Shown piece by piece: positions 32,943 to 42,515 of a DNA stretch of 64,000 nt. The DNA comes from Celerinatantimonas sp046054195 (lineage in GTDB: Bacteria > Pseudomonadota > Gammaproteobacteria > Enterobacterales > Celerinatantimonadaceae): assembly GCF_046054195.1 (NCBI RefSeq), contig NZ_JBEQCS010000007.1, forward strand, positions 124,001 to 188,000. Reading direction: 5' to 3'. Numbering within the stretch: position 1 is the first letter of the stretch; the number at the start of each line of letters is the position of its first letter. The notes below the pieces were generated by a model, which saw only the letters and a program-made list of their open reading frames with translations, had not been told where the DNA came from and did no database searches. The position numbers and the translations under genes are program-made.

Positions 32943-35801
32943 ATGTCGCAGTGTTATCATTCGTGGCTTAAGCAAATGGCGAATTGGCCAGAGCTTCAAA
33001 AACTTGGTCAGCAGCGATATGAGCAGTTCATCGAAAAACATGATGGGTTACTCGTTGTTGATAAAGAAACTTTAGTTGGGGCACTCGCGGTTAGCGATTT
33101 TATTTATTCACGTTTGATGCAAAATCCGCTGTGGCATGTTGCATTAGCGGCAACGGTTGATGAGCTAGCAAGTTGGATAGATGAGCAGCACTGTTGGCGC
33201 TCGTTTGAACCTTTAGATGAAAAGTCAGCTCAACGTTGGCTGCGAGAATATCGAGCGCAATTTATGTTGCGTATCGCTTGGCTTGAACTCTCAGGGCAGA
33301 TTGAAATTACTCAAAGTGTTCGTTATCTGTCAGAATTTGCCCGCTTAGCAATTAATGTGACTCTCAAATGGTTGGTTCGTCATAATCAGCCATTATATGG
33401 AACGCCTGTCGATGAACATGGCCAGATACAGAAACTCCACGTATTGGCGATGGGAAAACTCGGTGGGGGTGAACTCAACTTTTCCTCAGATATTGATCTT
33501 ATTTTTTGTTATCGCGAACAGGGCAATACCACTGGTGGGCGCCGCGAGTTAGCCAATCAGCAGTATTTTATCCGTCTAGGGCAGCAGCTCATTAATTTCT
33601 TATCCCATCCCCAGTTGGGAGGTTTTGTCTTTCGCGTTGATATGCGGCTTCGCCCGTTTGGAGAGGCTGGACCGTTAGCAGTAAGTTATGCCGCTCTTGA
33701 AGATTATTACCAGAATCATGGCCGAGATTGGGAGCGCTACGCCATGGTTAAAGCGCGCTGTATCAACGATACAACGGCAAATAATGAACTAAAACAGCTG
33801 TTACGCCCCTTTGTTTTTCGCCGCTATATTGATTTTAGTGTGGTGGATGCTTTGCGCCGAATGAAAGCTTTAATCCTCTCGGAAGTGCGCCGCAAGCAAC
33901 GCTGGGTTGATATTAAGTTGGGGCGGGGTGGCATTCGCGAGATTGAATTTATCGTTCAGGCCCAACAGCTTATCTGGGGAGGACGATTACCCCTCTTGCA
34001 GCAAACCAGCTTACTTAAATCGCTTGAGCTGTTGCAAAGTGAAAATATTATAAGTGGTGATCATTACCAAATTTTAAAAGAGAGTTATCTCTTTTTACGA
34101 CGGATTGAAAATTATCTGCAGGAGTTTGATGACCAGCAAACTCAGCAATTACCCCAAGATGAACTTAATCAAACGCGTTTGGCTTGGGTTATGGGAGAGC
34201 CTAATTGGTCCGCGGCGTTTCAGGCTATTCAGTCGGTTTTAGCGGATGTTAGTGGTTGTTTTGATAATCTGTTTGGTCATTCATTGTGTGAGTTAACCCC
34301 TGTTGATAATCGCTATGAAATTCTCTGGCAAGCTTGTTTAGACCCGCATAGTCCAATATTGACCGAAGAGTTAGAACCTGAAATAGCTCAAGCACTCGTT
34401 GCATTTCGCGCCTTGGCAAGTCAACGGCTAGTTGGTGAAAAAGGCCAATCAACACTCGATCAACTTATGCCTCGGCTGATTCCGATGTTACTGGCTTTTG
34501 AGCATCCGCAGCGAGTTTGTCAGCGCGTCTTACATCTGTTGGCGCAGATTCTGTCGCGAAGCACTTATCTGCAGCTATTGTTAGAAAATCCTGGGGCGCT
34601 CAATCAGCTTTTAAAATTATGTGATGCTAGTGCAATGGTAGCCGAGCAATTGAGTCGCTACCCATTGTTATTAGATGAATTGCTCGACCCACAACTGTTG
34701 TATCGAGTCTGCGGCGAAGATTCTTATACTCAAGAGCTTGATTTGTTTATGCTGCGAATTGCAGCCGATGATCTTGAGCTGCAAATTGATGCGCTTCGCC
34801 AATTTAAGCAAATTCAAATGCTGCGCATTGCAGCCGCTGATCTTGCTGATATGTTGCCACTGATGAAAGTGAGCGATCACCTAACAGCTTTAGCTCAGGC
34901 TCTGGTTGCGAAGGTGGTCAATTTAGCATGGCAACAAATGGTTGAGCGATATGGTTATCCCGCAGGCGTGAGCGATAACATTCAACGTGGTTTTGCAGTC
35001 ATCGGATATGGAAAATTAGGAGGTATTGAGCTTAGTTACAGCTCAGATCTCGATTTGGTGTTTATCCATAGCTGCGAAACCTATGCGCCTACTTTCGGCC
35101 CTAAAGTTATCGATAGTAAGCAGTTCTATCTGCGTTTAGCACAGCGCATTATGCATCTGTTTCAAACGCGTACTCGCTCTGGAATTTTATATGAAGTCGA
35201 TATGCGGTTGCGCCCCTCGGGTAATGCGGGACTGTTAGTGAGTTCGTGGTCGGCGTTTGCCGAATATCAGCGCACACAAGCTTGGACTTGGGAACATCAA
35301 GCGCTGGTGCGCAGTCGTATATTGGAAGGTGATAATGCCCTTTGCTCTGATTTTATCGCGCTTCGCGAAGAGATTTTATCTCGGCATAGAAATTTACCCG
35401 AGCTGGCTTTGCAGATAAAACAGATGCGAGAGAAAATGCGCGAGCATCTTGATCGCTCCGATGAGCAACACATTGACCTTAAACATGCGTTTGGGGCAAT
35501 GGTTGATATTGAATTTATCGCTCAATTACTAGTGCTTGCCTATGCTAAAGAGGCGCCAGAACTGCTCCGTTGGCCTGATAATATTCGTATTTTTGATGCA
35601 GCAAAAGATGCCAAACTTATCAGCGCACAACAATGCCAATTACTGCGTCAAAGTTATATTCATTTGCGCCGCACCGGCCATCACCGTGTGTTGAATGGGC
35701 AAAGCACTTTAGTTGCTAAGTCGTTGCTTGATGAGGATGCTTTAGCATCCATGCAAGCTGTGCAGCAACTCTTTCACACCTTGTTCGATAAATTAGCCTA
35801 A
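32943..35801 (+). CDS. glnE: Bifunctional glutamine synthetase adenylyltransferase/deadenylylase
   Basis: Adds AMP to or removes it from glutamine synthetase according to nitrogen state, in response to PII protein. The 952-residue product (E. coli 946) has two nucleotidyltransferase domains: N-terminal GKLGGGELNFSSDIDLIF (about residues 174-191, deadenylylation) and C-terminal GYGKLGGIELSYSSDLDLVF (about residues 685-705, adenylylation), plus RFQRRID-like HD segments. It begins two bases after the chemoreceptor stop and overlaps the convergent lpxL-like stop by four bases. Its position before hldE is as in E. coli. Confidence 0.97.
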   Translation: MSQCYHSWLKQMANWPELQKLGQQRYEQFIEKHDGLLVVDKETLVGALAVSDFIYSRLMQNPLWHVALAATVDELASWIDEQHCWRSFEPLDEKSAQRWLREYRAQFMLRIAWLELSGQIEITQSVRYLSEFARLAINVTLKWLVRHNQPLYGTPVDEHGQIQKLHVLAMGKLGGGELNFSSDIDLIFCYREQGNTTGGRRELANQQYFIRLGQQLINFLSHPQLGGFVFRVDMRLRPFGEAGPLAVSYAALEDYYQNHGRDWERYAMVKARCINDTTANNELKQLLRPFVFRRYIDFSVVDALRRMKALILSEVRRKQRWVDIKLGRGGIREIEFIVQAQQLIWGGRLPLLQQTSLLKSLELLQSENIISGDHYQILKESYLFLRRIENYLQEFDDQQTQQLPQDELNQTRLAWVMGEPNWSAAFQAIQSVLADVSGCFDNLFGHSLCELTPVDNRYEILWQACLDPHSPILTEELEPEIAQALVAFRALASQRLVGEKGQSTLDQLMPRLIPMLLAFEHPQRVCQRVLHLLAQILSRSTYLQLLLENPGALNQLLKLCDASAMVAEQLSRYPLLLDELLDPQLLYRVCGEDSYTQELDLFMLRIAADDLELQIDALRQFKQIQMLRIAAADLADMLPLMKVSDHLTALAQALVAKVVNLAWQQMVERYGYPAGVSDNIQRGFAVIGYGKLGGIELSYSSDLDLVFIHSCETYAPTFGPKVIDSKQFYLRLAQRIMHLFQTRTRSGILYEVDMRLRPSGNAGLLVSSWSAFAEYQRTQAWTWEHQALVRSRILEGDNALCSDFIALREEILSRHRNLPELALQIKQMREKMREHLDRSDEQHIDLKHAFGAMVDIEFIAQLLVLAYAKEAPELLRWPDNIRIFDAAKDAKLISAQQCQLLRQSYIHLRRTGHHRVLNGQSTLVAKSLLDEDALASMQAVQQLFHTLFDKLA

Positions 35802-36736
35802 TATGGATAGGCTTCGCCTTCAGGACGTGATTTAAAGCGGCGGTGGATCCACATGTATTCAGGGATCTGCTGCAATATGGCTTTTTCAATCTGCTGGTTT
35901 ACTGCTGTGGCATCAGCGGCTTCATCGCCACTTGGAAATTCCCCATCATGTTCAAATGGTTTAATGACCAATGTATAACCTGGTTTGCCTTTGTTGCGCC
36001 TTGCATAACTAATGATTGGCCGCACGCCTTTTACTCTTGCCAAAGTGGATGTTCCGGTAACCGTTGCAGCATGGGGCTGGGCAAATAAGGGGACAAAGAT
36101 AGATGCTTTTTTCCCGTAATCGTGATCGGGAGCATACCAGAGAGCTTCGCCTTTGCGCAGCGCCTTCACCATGCCACGAACATCATGGCGATCCACCAGA
36201 TAGTGGTTACAGCGAATGCGAGCCCGGTGCTGAAAATGTTCATAAACAGGGCTACTGTTTGGCCGATAGACGCCGACCCCAGGGTCCAAAGTGCCATACA
36301 TTCGAGCATGCCATTCTAGCGTGTAAAAATGCATACTGATAATCAAAATGCCACCTTTAGGCTCTTCAGTGCGCAGTTTTTCTAAGTAATCGCCACCTTC
36401 AACTTGCATGTGTTTGACAAATCGGTGCTGCGACCAAAACCAAGCGGTTGCAGTATCAACAATTGCCAGTCCAAAATGCTCAAAGGTTTCATCAACCCAT
36501 TTTTCCACTTGCTCTTTGCTGGCCTGGGGAAAGCATATTTCAAGATTGCGCCGAGCAATATGGCGACGTGATTTAAGAATCCGTTTGGCGAATCGACCAA
36601 TCGCTTTGCCTATCGCCCAAGAGATGCGAGAAGGTAAAATTGATAAAAAATAGAGAAACCCAATGATCAGCCAAGCGCCCCAATTTTTTGGCAGAAAGGC
36701 TTGCCATTTGAGACGTGGAGGAGTGGTGATTGCCAT
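35798..36736 (-). CDS. lpxL: Lipid A late acyltransferase (LpxL-type)
   Basis: Inner-membrane acyltransferase that transfers a fatty acid from ACP to the lipid A precursor. The 312-residue product has one N-terminal membrane helix (about 20-40), the catalytic H-X4-E motif in SMHFYTLEWHAR (His136, Glu141), then GVYRPN, LVDRHDVRGMVKALRKGE, WYAPDHDYG and YMWIHRRFKSRPEG, which match E. coli LpxL/LpxM. LpxL versus LpxM is not settled by these motifs. The stop overlaps glnE by four bases in tail-to-tail order, and the start is 157 bp from hldE, divergent. Confidence 0.9.
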   Translation of the reverse strand: MAITTPPRLKWQAFLPKNWGAWLIIGFLYFLSILPSRISWAIGKAIGRFAKRILKSRRHIARRNLEICFPQASKEQVEKWVDETFEHFGLAIVDTATAWFWSQHRFVKHMQVEGGDYLEKLRTEEPKGGILIISMHFYTLEWHARMYGTLDPGVGVYRPNSSPVYEHFQHRARIRCNHYLVDRHDVRGMVKALRKGEALWYAPDHDYGKKASIFVPLFAQPHAATVTGTSTLARVKGVRPIISYARRNKGKPGYTLVIKPFEHDGEFPSGDEAADATAVNQQIEKAILQQIPEYMWIHRRFKSRPEGEAYPY

Positions 36737-36893
36737 TAAAATACCGTTTAAACCTAAAAAGATTGTTAATCTGAATACAGATTTCGTTTAAGGGCGCTTA
36801 TTGTAGTTGAAAATTCGCTGCTTTTAAAAGTCTCTATGGTAGACTTTGGGGCATTAATAGCAGAACAAGCGTTTTTAAACGATAGGATTGGCA

Positions 36894-38330
36894 ATGCAAG
36901 TAGATCTTCCTGAATATGCTCCAGCAAATGTGTTAGTGGTTGGGGATGTCATGTTGGATAGGTACTGGCATGGAGGCACAGGGCGGATTTCTCCTGAAGC
37001 TCCCGTCCCGGTAGTCAATGTTAAGCGAAACGAAGAGCGTCCAGGCGGTGCGGCAAACGTTGCTTTAAACGCAGTGGCACTGGGGGCAAAATCAACTCTA
37101 TTAGGAATGACGGGTAATGATGAAGCAGCTGATTCACTCGATAAGCTGCTCTCAGCGGTTGGCGTTCGGTGTGATTTTGCCAAATTTGATAATTATCCGA
37201 CGATTACCAAACTGCGGGTGATGAGTCGTCATCAGCAATTAATTCGGCTTGATTTTGAAGAAAATTTTCATTCAGTGGATGCCTCGGAGCTGATTGCTAA
37301 ATTTAAATCGCATCTAAGTGGCCATCAGGTGGTTATCCTATCGGATTACAATAAAGGCGCTCTTGCGCAAGTTAAAGCCTTGCTAGCAGCGGCCAAAGAG
37401 CAAAATATCCCAGTATTAGTTGATCCTAAAGGCACTGATTTTAGTCGTTATCACGGTGCGACATTATTAACCCCAAACTTTTCAGAATTTGAAGCGGTGG
37501 TCGGTGTTTGTGAATCTGAGCAGCAAATCGCTGAAAAAGGTTTTGCCCTCATTGAAAAATTAGCGCTTAAAGCTCTATTGGTGACCCGCAGCGAGCACGG
37601 TATGACACTGTTAGAGCCTGGTAAAGCGCCGCTTAATTTGCCAGCTCAAGCTAAAGAAGTGTTTGATGTAACTGGTGCCGGTGATACCGTCATTGCAACG
37701 CTCGGTGCAAGCCTTGCCGCAGGACAAACGCTCTCACAAAGCTGTGCTTTAGCTAACGCTGCGGCTAGTATCGTCGTAGGTAAAATGGGAACATCAACGG
37801 TTTCAGCTCAAGAGTTGGCGAAATTTATTTACGGCGGCGATGACAGCGGTTACGGCGTTGTGAGCAAATCACAGCTTCACGAAGCGGTGCAGATTGCTCA
37901 CAGTCGCGGCGAAAAAGTGGTGATGACTAACGGTTGCTTTGATATTTTGCATGCCGGACATGTCTCATATTTAAGCAAAGCCAAAAGCTTAGGCGATCGC
38001 TTGATTGTGGCCGTCAATGATGATGCGTCAGTACGCCGCTTAAAAGGCAGCGAGCGGCCGATTAATCCACTTGAGCGTCGTATGGCCGTTCTGGCTGGAT
38101 TAGCCGCTGTGGATTGGGTCGTAAGTTTTAGTGATGACACCCCACAACAATTGATTGGCGATATTTTACCTGATTTGTTGGTCAAAGGTGGCGATTACCA
38201 AGTTGAGCAGATTGCCGGGCACAAAGAAGTGTTAGCCAATGGCGGTAACGTGCAGGTGTTAAATTTCGAAGATGGCTGTTCGACCAGCAAAATTATTGAG
38301 GCGATAAAAAAAACCGGCAATCGTGAGTAA
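36894..38330 (+). CDS. hldE: Bifunctional D-beta-heptose 7-phosphate kinase / 1-phosphate adenylyltransferase
   Basis: Makes ADP-heptose for the lipopolysaccharide inner core. The 478-residue product starts at the ATG after GATAGGATTGGCA; a TTG two codons earlier also fits. The PfkB-type kinase half has VVGDVMLDRYWHGG at the N-terminus and DVTGAGDTVIATLG near residue 260; the second half has the nucleotidyltransferase motif TNGCFDILHAGHVSYL (near residue 347) and GGDY. Divergent from lpxL and the last gene of the cca...hldE scaffold. Its 3' end overlaps the hairpin of the cstA terminator. Confidence 0.98.
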   Translation: MQVDLPEYAPANVLVVGDVMLDRYWHGGTGRISPEAPVPVVNVKRNEERPGGAANVALNAVALGAKSTLLGMTGNDEAADSLDKLLSAVGVRCDFAKFDNYPTITKLRVMSRHQQLIRLDFEENFHSVDASELIAKFKSHLSGHQVVILSDYNKGALAQVKALLAAAKEQNIPVLVDPKGTDFSRYHGATLLTPNFSEFEAVVGVCESEQQIAEKGFALIEKLALKALLVTRSEHGMTLLEPGKAPLNLPAQAKEVFDVTGAGDTVIATLGASLAAGQTLSQSCALANAAASIVVGKMGTSTVSAQELAKFIYGGDDSGYGVVSKSQLHEAVQIAHSRGEKVVMTNGCFDILHAGHVSYLSKAKSLGDRLIVAVNDDASVRRLKGSERPINPLERRMAVLAGLAAVDWVVSFSDDTPQQLIGDILPDLLVKGGDYQVEQIAGHKEVLANGGNVQVLNFEDGCSTSKIIEAIKKTGNRE

Positions 38331-38349
38331 CAAATCCCTAATTGCCGGT
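38306..38349 (-). terminator. Terminator of cstA overlapping the end of hldE
   Basis: On the minus strand ACCGGCAAT and ATTGCCGGT form a 9-bp stem (19-base loop), followed by eight Ts. One arm and the T-run lie within the last hldE codons and the loop contains the hldE stop. It serves the convergent cstA transcript. Confidence 0.65.
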
Positions 38350-38351
38350 AA

Positions 38352-38378
38352 GACCTGAGAATGAGTCATTCTCAGGTC
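38352..38378. terminator. Palindrome between hldE and cstA
   Basis: GACCTGAGAATGA and TCATTCTCAGGTC form a perfect 13-base palindrome around a single base, in the convergent gap. It probably works as a stem-loop blocking read-through for both genes. No T-run is seen. Confidence 0.55.
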
Positions 38379-38387
38379 AAGCCATTA

Positions 38388-39818
38388 TTAATGATGATGT
38401 TCTAATCGAGCTTGCGTATATGGGCCTTTGAATTTAATCCAGAAGGCAATCAGTGCGACCACTGTAATGGCAATTCCCAAAGGGGTGGCAATGCTCATCG
38501 GCAGGTTAAAGCCGATGGTAGCATGGGCAATATAAGTGAATGTTACCGCCGTCATAAAGGCTGCCGGCAAAGTACAAATCCAATGGAATTTCCCTTCTTT
38601 CGCTAAGTAAGCGGCACCAGCCCACAACATAATCATCGCGGTGGTTTGATTGGCCCAGCCAAAGTAGCGCCAGATGACACCAAACTCAGCCAGTGTAATC
38701 AGATAACCTACCACAAACATCGGGATGGCTATCCACAAACGGTGCATTAGTGATTTTTGGCTGAGTTTTAGAAAATCAGCAACAATCAATCGAGCACTAC
38801 GAAATGCTGTATCGCCAGATGTAATCGGTAATATAACGACCCCTAAAATGGCTAAAATGCCGCCAACTCCACCGAGAAGGGCAATTGATACTTCATGAAC
38901 GACAGCTGCCGGACCACCACTGGCAATTGTTGCATTTAACGCGGTGGTGTCTTGATAGAATGATAATCCTAAAGTACACCATATAAGGGCTATAATTCCC
39001 TCACCAATCATGGCGCCATAGAAGACGAAGCGGCCAGAGCGTTCACTTTGCATGCAACGCGCCATCAGCGGCGATTGGGTTGCATGAAAACCAGATACAG
39101 CGCCACAGGCAATGGTGATAAATAACAGCGGCCAGAGCGGCAAATCTTTCGGATGCATGTTAGTTAACAGATGCAGCCCTTGGTTATAGAAATGGTGACC
39201 ACTTGCAACCAACCCTACCATTAAGCCAACTGACATGAAAATGAGCAAAGCTCCAAAGATGGGGTAAAATCGGCCAATGATCTTGTCAATCGGGACAATG
39301 GTTGCGAGGATGTAGTAAAGGAATATGGCGCCAACCCACCAGCCAACCTGTATATCCATCATTTTGGCAAGCAATTCAGCAGGCCCAAGAACAAATACGA
39401 CCCCGACCAAAAGCAGTAAAACGACTGCAAACAGGTTCATAAAGTGCTTCGCAAATTGGCCAAGCTCGTTACCAACGACCGTTGGCACGGATGCTCCTTT
39501 GGAGCGAATTGAAAGCATTCCGGAGAAATAGTCATGGACTGCCCCGCCAAAAATACTTCCCAGCACAATCCATAACATCGCTGATGGACCATACAGTGCC
39601 CCCAAAATAGGCCCAAAAATAGGCCCGAGACCGGCAATATTAAGTAGTTGTACAAGATAGATTTTTTTATCTGACATGGCGACGTAATCGACTCCGTCGG
39701 CCATCTCGGTTGCTGGTGTTTTACGATCAGGCTGTGGGCCAAAAATCGTATCGACAATTTTGCCGTAAATAAAATATCCGGCTAGTAATAACGCTACACA
39801 AAAAATAAACCAAAGCAT
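38388..39818 (-). CDS. CstA-family carbon starvation/pyruvate transporter (BtsT-type)
   Basis: Inner-membrane transporter of the CstA family; E. coli CstA and BtsT import peptides or pyruvate. The 476-residue product is the shorter form, with LNIAGLGPIFGPILGALYGP, HDYFSGMLSIRSKGASVP, GAVSGFHATQSPLMARC and PITSGDTAFRSARL. About 13 hydrophobic helices are visible; it ends in HHH. A GGGAG Shine-Dalgarno precedes the ATG. It lies 133 bp downstream of a BtsR-type regulator and has a matching operator (39897-39925), so pyruvate-responsive control is likely. Substrate inferred. Confidence 0.9.
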   Translation of the reverse strand: MLWFIFCVALLLAGYFIYGKIVDTIFGPQPDRKTPATEMADGVDYVAMSDKKIYLVQLLNIAGLGPIFGPILGALYGPSAMLWIVLGSIFGGAVHDYFSGMLSIRSKGASVPTVVGNELGQFAKHFMNLFAVVLLLLVGVVFVLGPAELLAKMMDIQVGWWVGAIFLYYILATIVPIDKIIGRFYPIFGALLIFMSVGLMVGLVASGHHFYNQGLHLLTNMHPKDLPLWPLLFITIACGAVSGFHATQSPLMARCMQSERSGRFVFYGAMIGEGIIALIWCTLGLSFYQDTTALNATIASGGPAAVVHEVSIALLGGVGGILAILGVVILPITSGDTAFRSARLIVADFLKLSQKSLMHRLWIAIPMFVVGYLITLAEFGVIWRYFGWANQTTAMIMLWAGAAYLAKEGKFHWICTLPAAFMTAVTFTYIAHATIGFNLPMSIATPLGIAITVVALIAFWIKFKGPYTQARLEHHH

Positions 39819-39896
39819 CTGCTTCTCCCTTTTTCATTCAGTTCTCCCTAGAATGATTAAAGTTCTGCTTTGAATGTTCTGCCACAGACAATTAAC

Positions 39897-39925
39897 TCAG
39901 TGGTCGATAAGCGAACTCTAGTGGT
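39897..39925 (-). promoter_or_regulatory. BtsR-type operator (two direct repeats)
   Basis: On the minus strand ACCACTAG and ACCACTGA are separated by exactly 13 bases. E. coli BtsR (YehT) binds repeats of the form ACC(G/A)CT(C/T)A with a 13-bp spacer before btsT. Here they sit about 80-107 bases upstream of the cstA-type gene, with btsRS just upstream, which supports direct control. Confidence 0.75.
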
Positions 39926-39951
39926 CAAAATTACATCGTTAACGGTTTTTT

Positions 39952-40665
39952 TTATTCTACGTTAATGGCTAAAAATGCTTTGAGTGTGCGCATATAGCGG
40001 CGGCTGACAGGAATTTTAGCACCACTGTAGGTGACAAGTTCCCCATTGCCATTTTCAGTGAGGATAAAATGATGGATAGATTGAGGGTCAATTAAATATT
40101 GGCGATGGCAACGCATCAACCCCAATTGCGATTCTAGCGTTTTTAATGTCAGCTGAGTATGTAGCAACTGTTGGCCATCAAAAACATGGACACCACTTAA
40201 ATCAGAAAATGCATATTCGATATTTTCACAGCGGATCCATTGCTGGCGCTGCTGACAGAGACAGGGCAATAAGTTAAGTGGGCTCTGGTGAGCGTTTTGT
40301 TTTAACGTTGCGAGATTCTCCAATCGCTCAATGGTTTTTGCCAGTCGCTGCTCTTCAACTGGTTTTAACAAGTAATCAAATGCGGCTGCTTCAAAGGCTT
40401 TGAGTGCGTAATCTTCATAAGCGGTAACCAACACAATTTGTATATTAGGTTCGCTGTGCATAATCGATAACAACTCAAGGCCATCAATCTTGGGCATATG
40501 AATATCAACAAATAACACGTCGGGTTGATAATTTCGGTATTGGCTAAGACAGTCTATTGCGTTATCAAATTCACCGACGACTTTCACGCGACCATCTTCA
40601 TTGAGCATCGCACGGAGCTCTTCTCGGGCTAATGGTTCATCATCAACTAATATAGCGTTGAGCAT
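39952..40665 (-). CDS. btsR: LytTR response regulator BtsR
   Basis: Response regulator of the BtsS/BtsR system; the DNA-binding domain is LytTR. The 237-residue product has the receiver phosphoacceptor Asp54 (VLFVDIHMP), acidic Asp8/Asp9, Thr in VLVTAYEDYALKAFE and Lys in LLKPVEE, then a LytTR domain with LRCHRQYL-like MRCHRQYLIDP and VPVSRRYM-like IPVSRRYMRTLK, matching E. coli BtsR. The ATG follows ATCAGGAG. It overlaps the upstream btsS by 23 bases. Confidence 0.94.
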   Translation of the reverse strand: MLNAILVDDEPLAREELRAMLNEDGRVKVVGEFDNAIDCLSQYRNYQPDVLFVDIHMPKIDGLELLSIMHSEPNIQIVLVTAYEDYALKAFEAAAFDYLLKPVEEQRLAKTIERLENLATLKQNAHQSPLNLLPCLCQQRQQWIRCENIEYAFSDLSGVHVFDGQQLLHTQLTLKTLESQLGLMRCHRQYLIDPQSIHHFILTENGNGELVTYSGAKIPVSRRYMRTLKAFLAINVE

Positions 40666-42349
40666 GGTTTTCTCCTGATAGCGGGACGCCGACTCGGGTA
40701 TAACAGCCTTGGCAGCAATCGATATTTAGCTTGGCTTGTTGACCTAAAAAGTTCTGTAATCGAGTGGTCACAATATTTAGTCCTAGTCCTTGATTGGGCT
40801 CTTTGGGAAAGAGCCCCGCATTATCTTCAATCACCAACAACTCTTGTTCTGTCTGGCTTTGTTGAATATAGATGGTTAACTGAGCGTCTTTAAGTTTTTG
40901 GCTTAATCCGTGCTTGAGGGCATTTTCAACCAACGGTTGCACAGTAAAACTAGGCACAGGACAAGCCATAAAGCGGGCCGGAATATCCCACTTTATAGTG
41001 AGTCTGTCGCCGTAGCGAAGCTGCTCAATATTGAGATAAGCGCGCGTAAGTTTTAGCTCATCGGCTAAGGTGGTGAGCTCTGGCTGTTGTTTAAGACTGG
41101 TGCGTAAAAATAATGCTAAATCATGAATGAGTTGGCGCGCTTGGCGAGAGTCTTTACGAATCACCGCGGTTATTGTGTTCAATGCATTAAATAAAAAGTG
41201 TGGATGGATTTGCGCTCGGACAAGTTTAAGCTCGGCTTGGGTCAGTAAATTCTGCTGCTGGATGAGGCGAGAACTGACAAGCTGCTCTTCAATGATATGA
41301 GCTATTCCTTCGCCTAGCGTGCGATTTATGTTTAAAAACATTTTGCGCTTCGATTCGTATAATTTAACCGTGCCGATGACTTCCCCAGCGCAGCGCAGCG
41401 GAATAACCAGTACCGACCCAAGCGGGCAACATCTTGAGCACTGGCAGTGATAGTGAATTTGCTGGCCATCAGCAAACATTACCTGATTGTTGGCAATTGC
41501 CTGATAGGTCAGCTCGGATGTTATTGGTGTTCCCGGCAGGTGATGATCATGGCCAAGGCCTGTGAACGCTAACACCTGATGGCGATTAGTAATAGCTACC
41601 GCTGAGACGCCGGTTTCTTGGCGCAATATTTCCGCCATCTGTTTGGCGCTGGCGGTATTTAAATCGGGCAGAACACCGACAATTCGCTGCGCTAAACGCA
41701 ATGCGCGCTGTGAGTAATTGGAACTGAACTTTTCATAGAGCGATTTTCTATCACTGATCATCGCCATAAATAAAGCAGCCCCAATGGGGTTTGTGATAAG
41801 CATCGGCAAAGAAATTGTTTTCACCAGCTCAAGCGCTTGTGGATAGGGTTTGGCAAGCAGTAACAGTAATAACATCTGCATCGCTTCTGCCCCAAGGGTC
41901 ACGACAAAAACTAACAGGGGTGAGTAAGGCCTATCATTTAAGCTTTTACGATGGCGGTATATGGCATGGACACAACCGGCCATAAGCCCTTCAGCACAAG
42001 TTGAGATAGCACAGGCAAAATCAGTAAACCCACCTAACTGATAGCGATGCAATCCGCCGGTTAATCCCACTAGGAACCCAACTACTGGCCCACCGAATAA
42101 ACCACCTAATACAGCTCCAATGGCGCGTGTATTGGCAATTGCATCATCGACCGGTTTGCCAAAATAAGTGCCTAAAATACAAAATGCCGAAAATAACAGA
42201 TAAATACAGATTCGATGCGGGAGTCTTTCGGACAGTTGCACAATTGGAATAAACAGAGGCGTTTTACTGAGCAGATAAGCGATGACCAGAAATAAACTCA
42301 TCTGCTGAATAAGTGAGATAATCAAAAGTCCGTGAGGCACGAAATTCAC
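40643..42349 (-). CDS. btsS: Sensor histidine kinase BtsS (LytS family)
   Basis: Membrane sensor kinase; E. coli BtsS detects external pyruvate. The 568-residue product has a 5TM-LYT sensor domain (residues 1-195), a GAF-like segment with a Cys-rich HYHCQCSRCCPLGS (about 299-311), and a LytS kinase core with the phosphoacceptor His384 in AQIHPHFLFNALNT and an ATPase with EDNAGL and GLGLNIVTTRL. Closest by blocks to E. coli BtsS (DDAIANTRAIGAVLGGLFGGPVVG). The start is a GTG after AAAGGGA. It is the first gene of the btsSR operon. Confidence 0.94.
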   Translation of the reverse strand: MNFVPHGLLIISLIQQMSLFLVIAYLLSKTPLFIPIVQLSERLPHRICIYLLFSAFCILGTYFGKPVDDAIANTRAIGAVLGGLFGGPVVGFLVGLTGGLHRYQLGGFTDFACAISTCAEGLMAGCVHAIYRHRKSLNDRPYSPLLVFVVTLGAEAMQMLLLLLLAKPYPQALELVKTISLPMLITNPIGAALFMAMISDRKSLYEKFSSNYSQRALRLAQRIVGVLPDLNTASAKQMAEILRQETGVSAVAITNRHQVLAFTGLGHDHHLPGTPITSELTYQAIANNQVMFADGQQIHYHCQCSRCCPLGSVLVIPLRCAGEVIGTVKLYESKRKMFLNINRTLGEGIAHIIEEQLVSSRLIQQQNLLTQAELKLVRAQIHPHFLFNALNTITAVIRKDSRQARQLIHDLALFLRTSLKQQPELTTLADELKLTRAYLNIEQLRYGDRLTIKWDIPARFMACPVPSFTVQPLVENALKHGLSQKLKDAQLTIYIQQSQTEQELLVIEDNAGLFPKEPNQGLGLNIVTTRLQNFLGQQAKLNIDCCQGCYTRVGVPLSGENHAQRYIS

Positions 42350-42487
42350 GCAAATATCCCTTTAAAAACGGTTGCTCTGGGCAATTATTAACCTTTAAGT
42401 GGACATTCACACAGAGGATTGCAAGAATTGTGCGAAAGCTCAAAAAAACAACAGAGCCATAACAGCGATGGCGATGAATATTGGCGC

Positions 42488-42515
42488 TTGCAAAAGCGCT
42501 GCGCGCTGGTATGGT
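42488..42515 (+). promoter_or_regulatory. Candidate promoter for aroF-tyrA
   Basis: TTGCAA, a 16-base spacer and TATGGT resemble -35 and -10 elements, 74 bases before aroF. No TyrR box of the TGTAAA-N6-TTTACA form was found. Confidence 0.45.
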
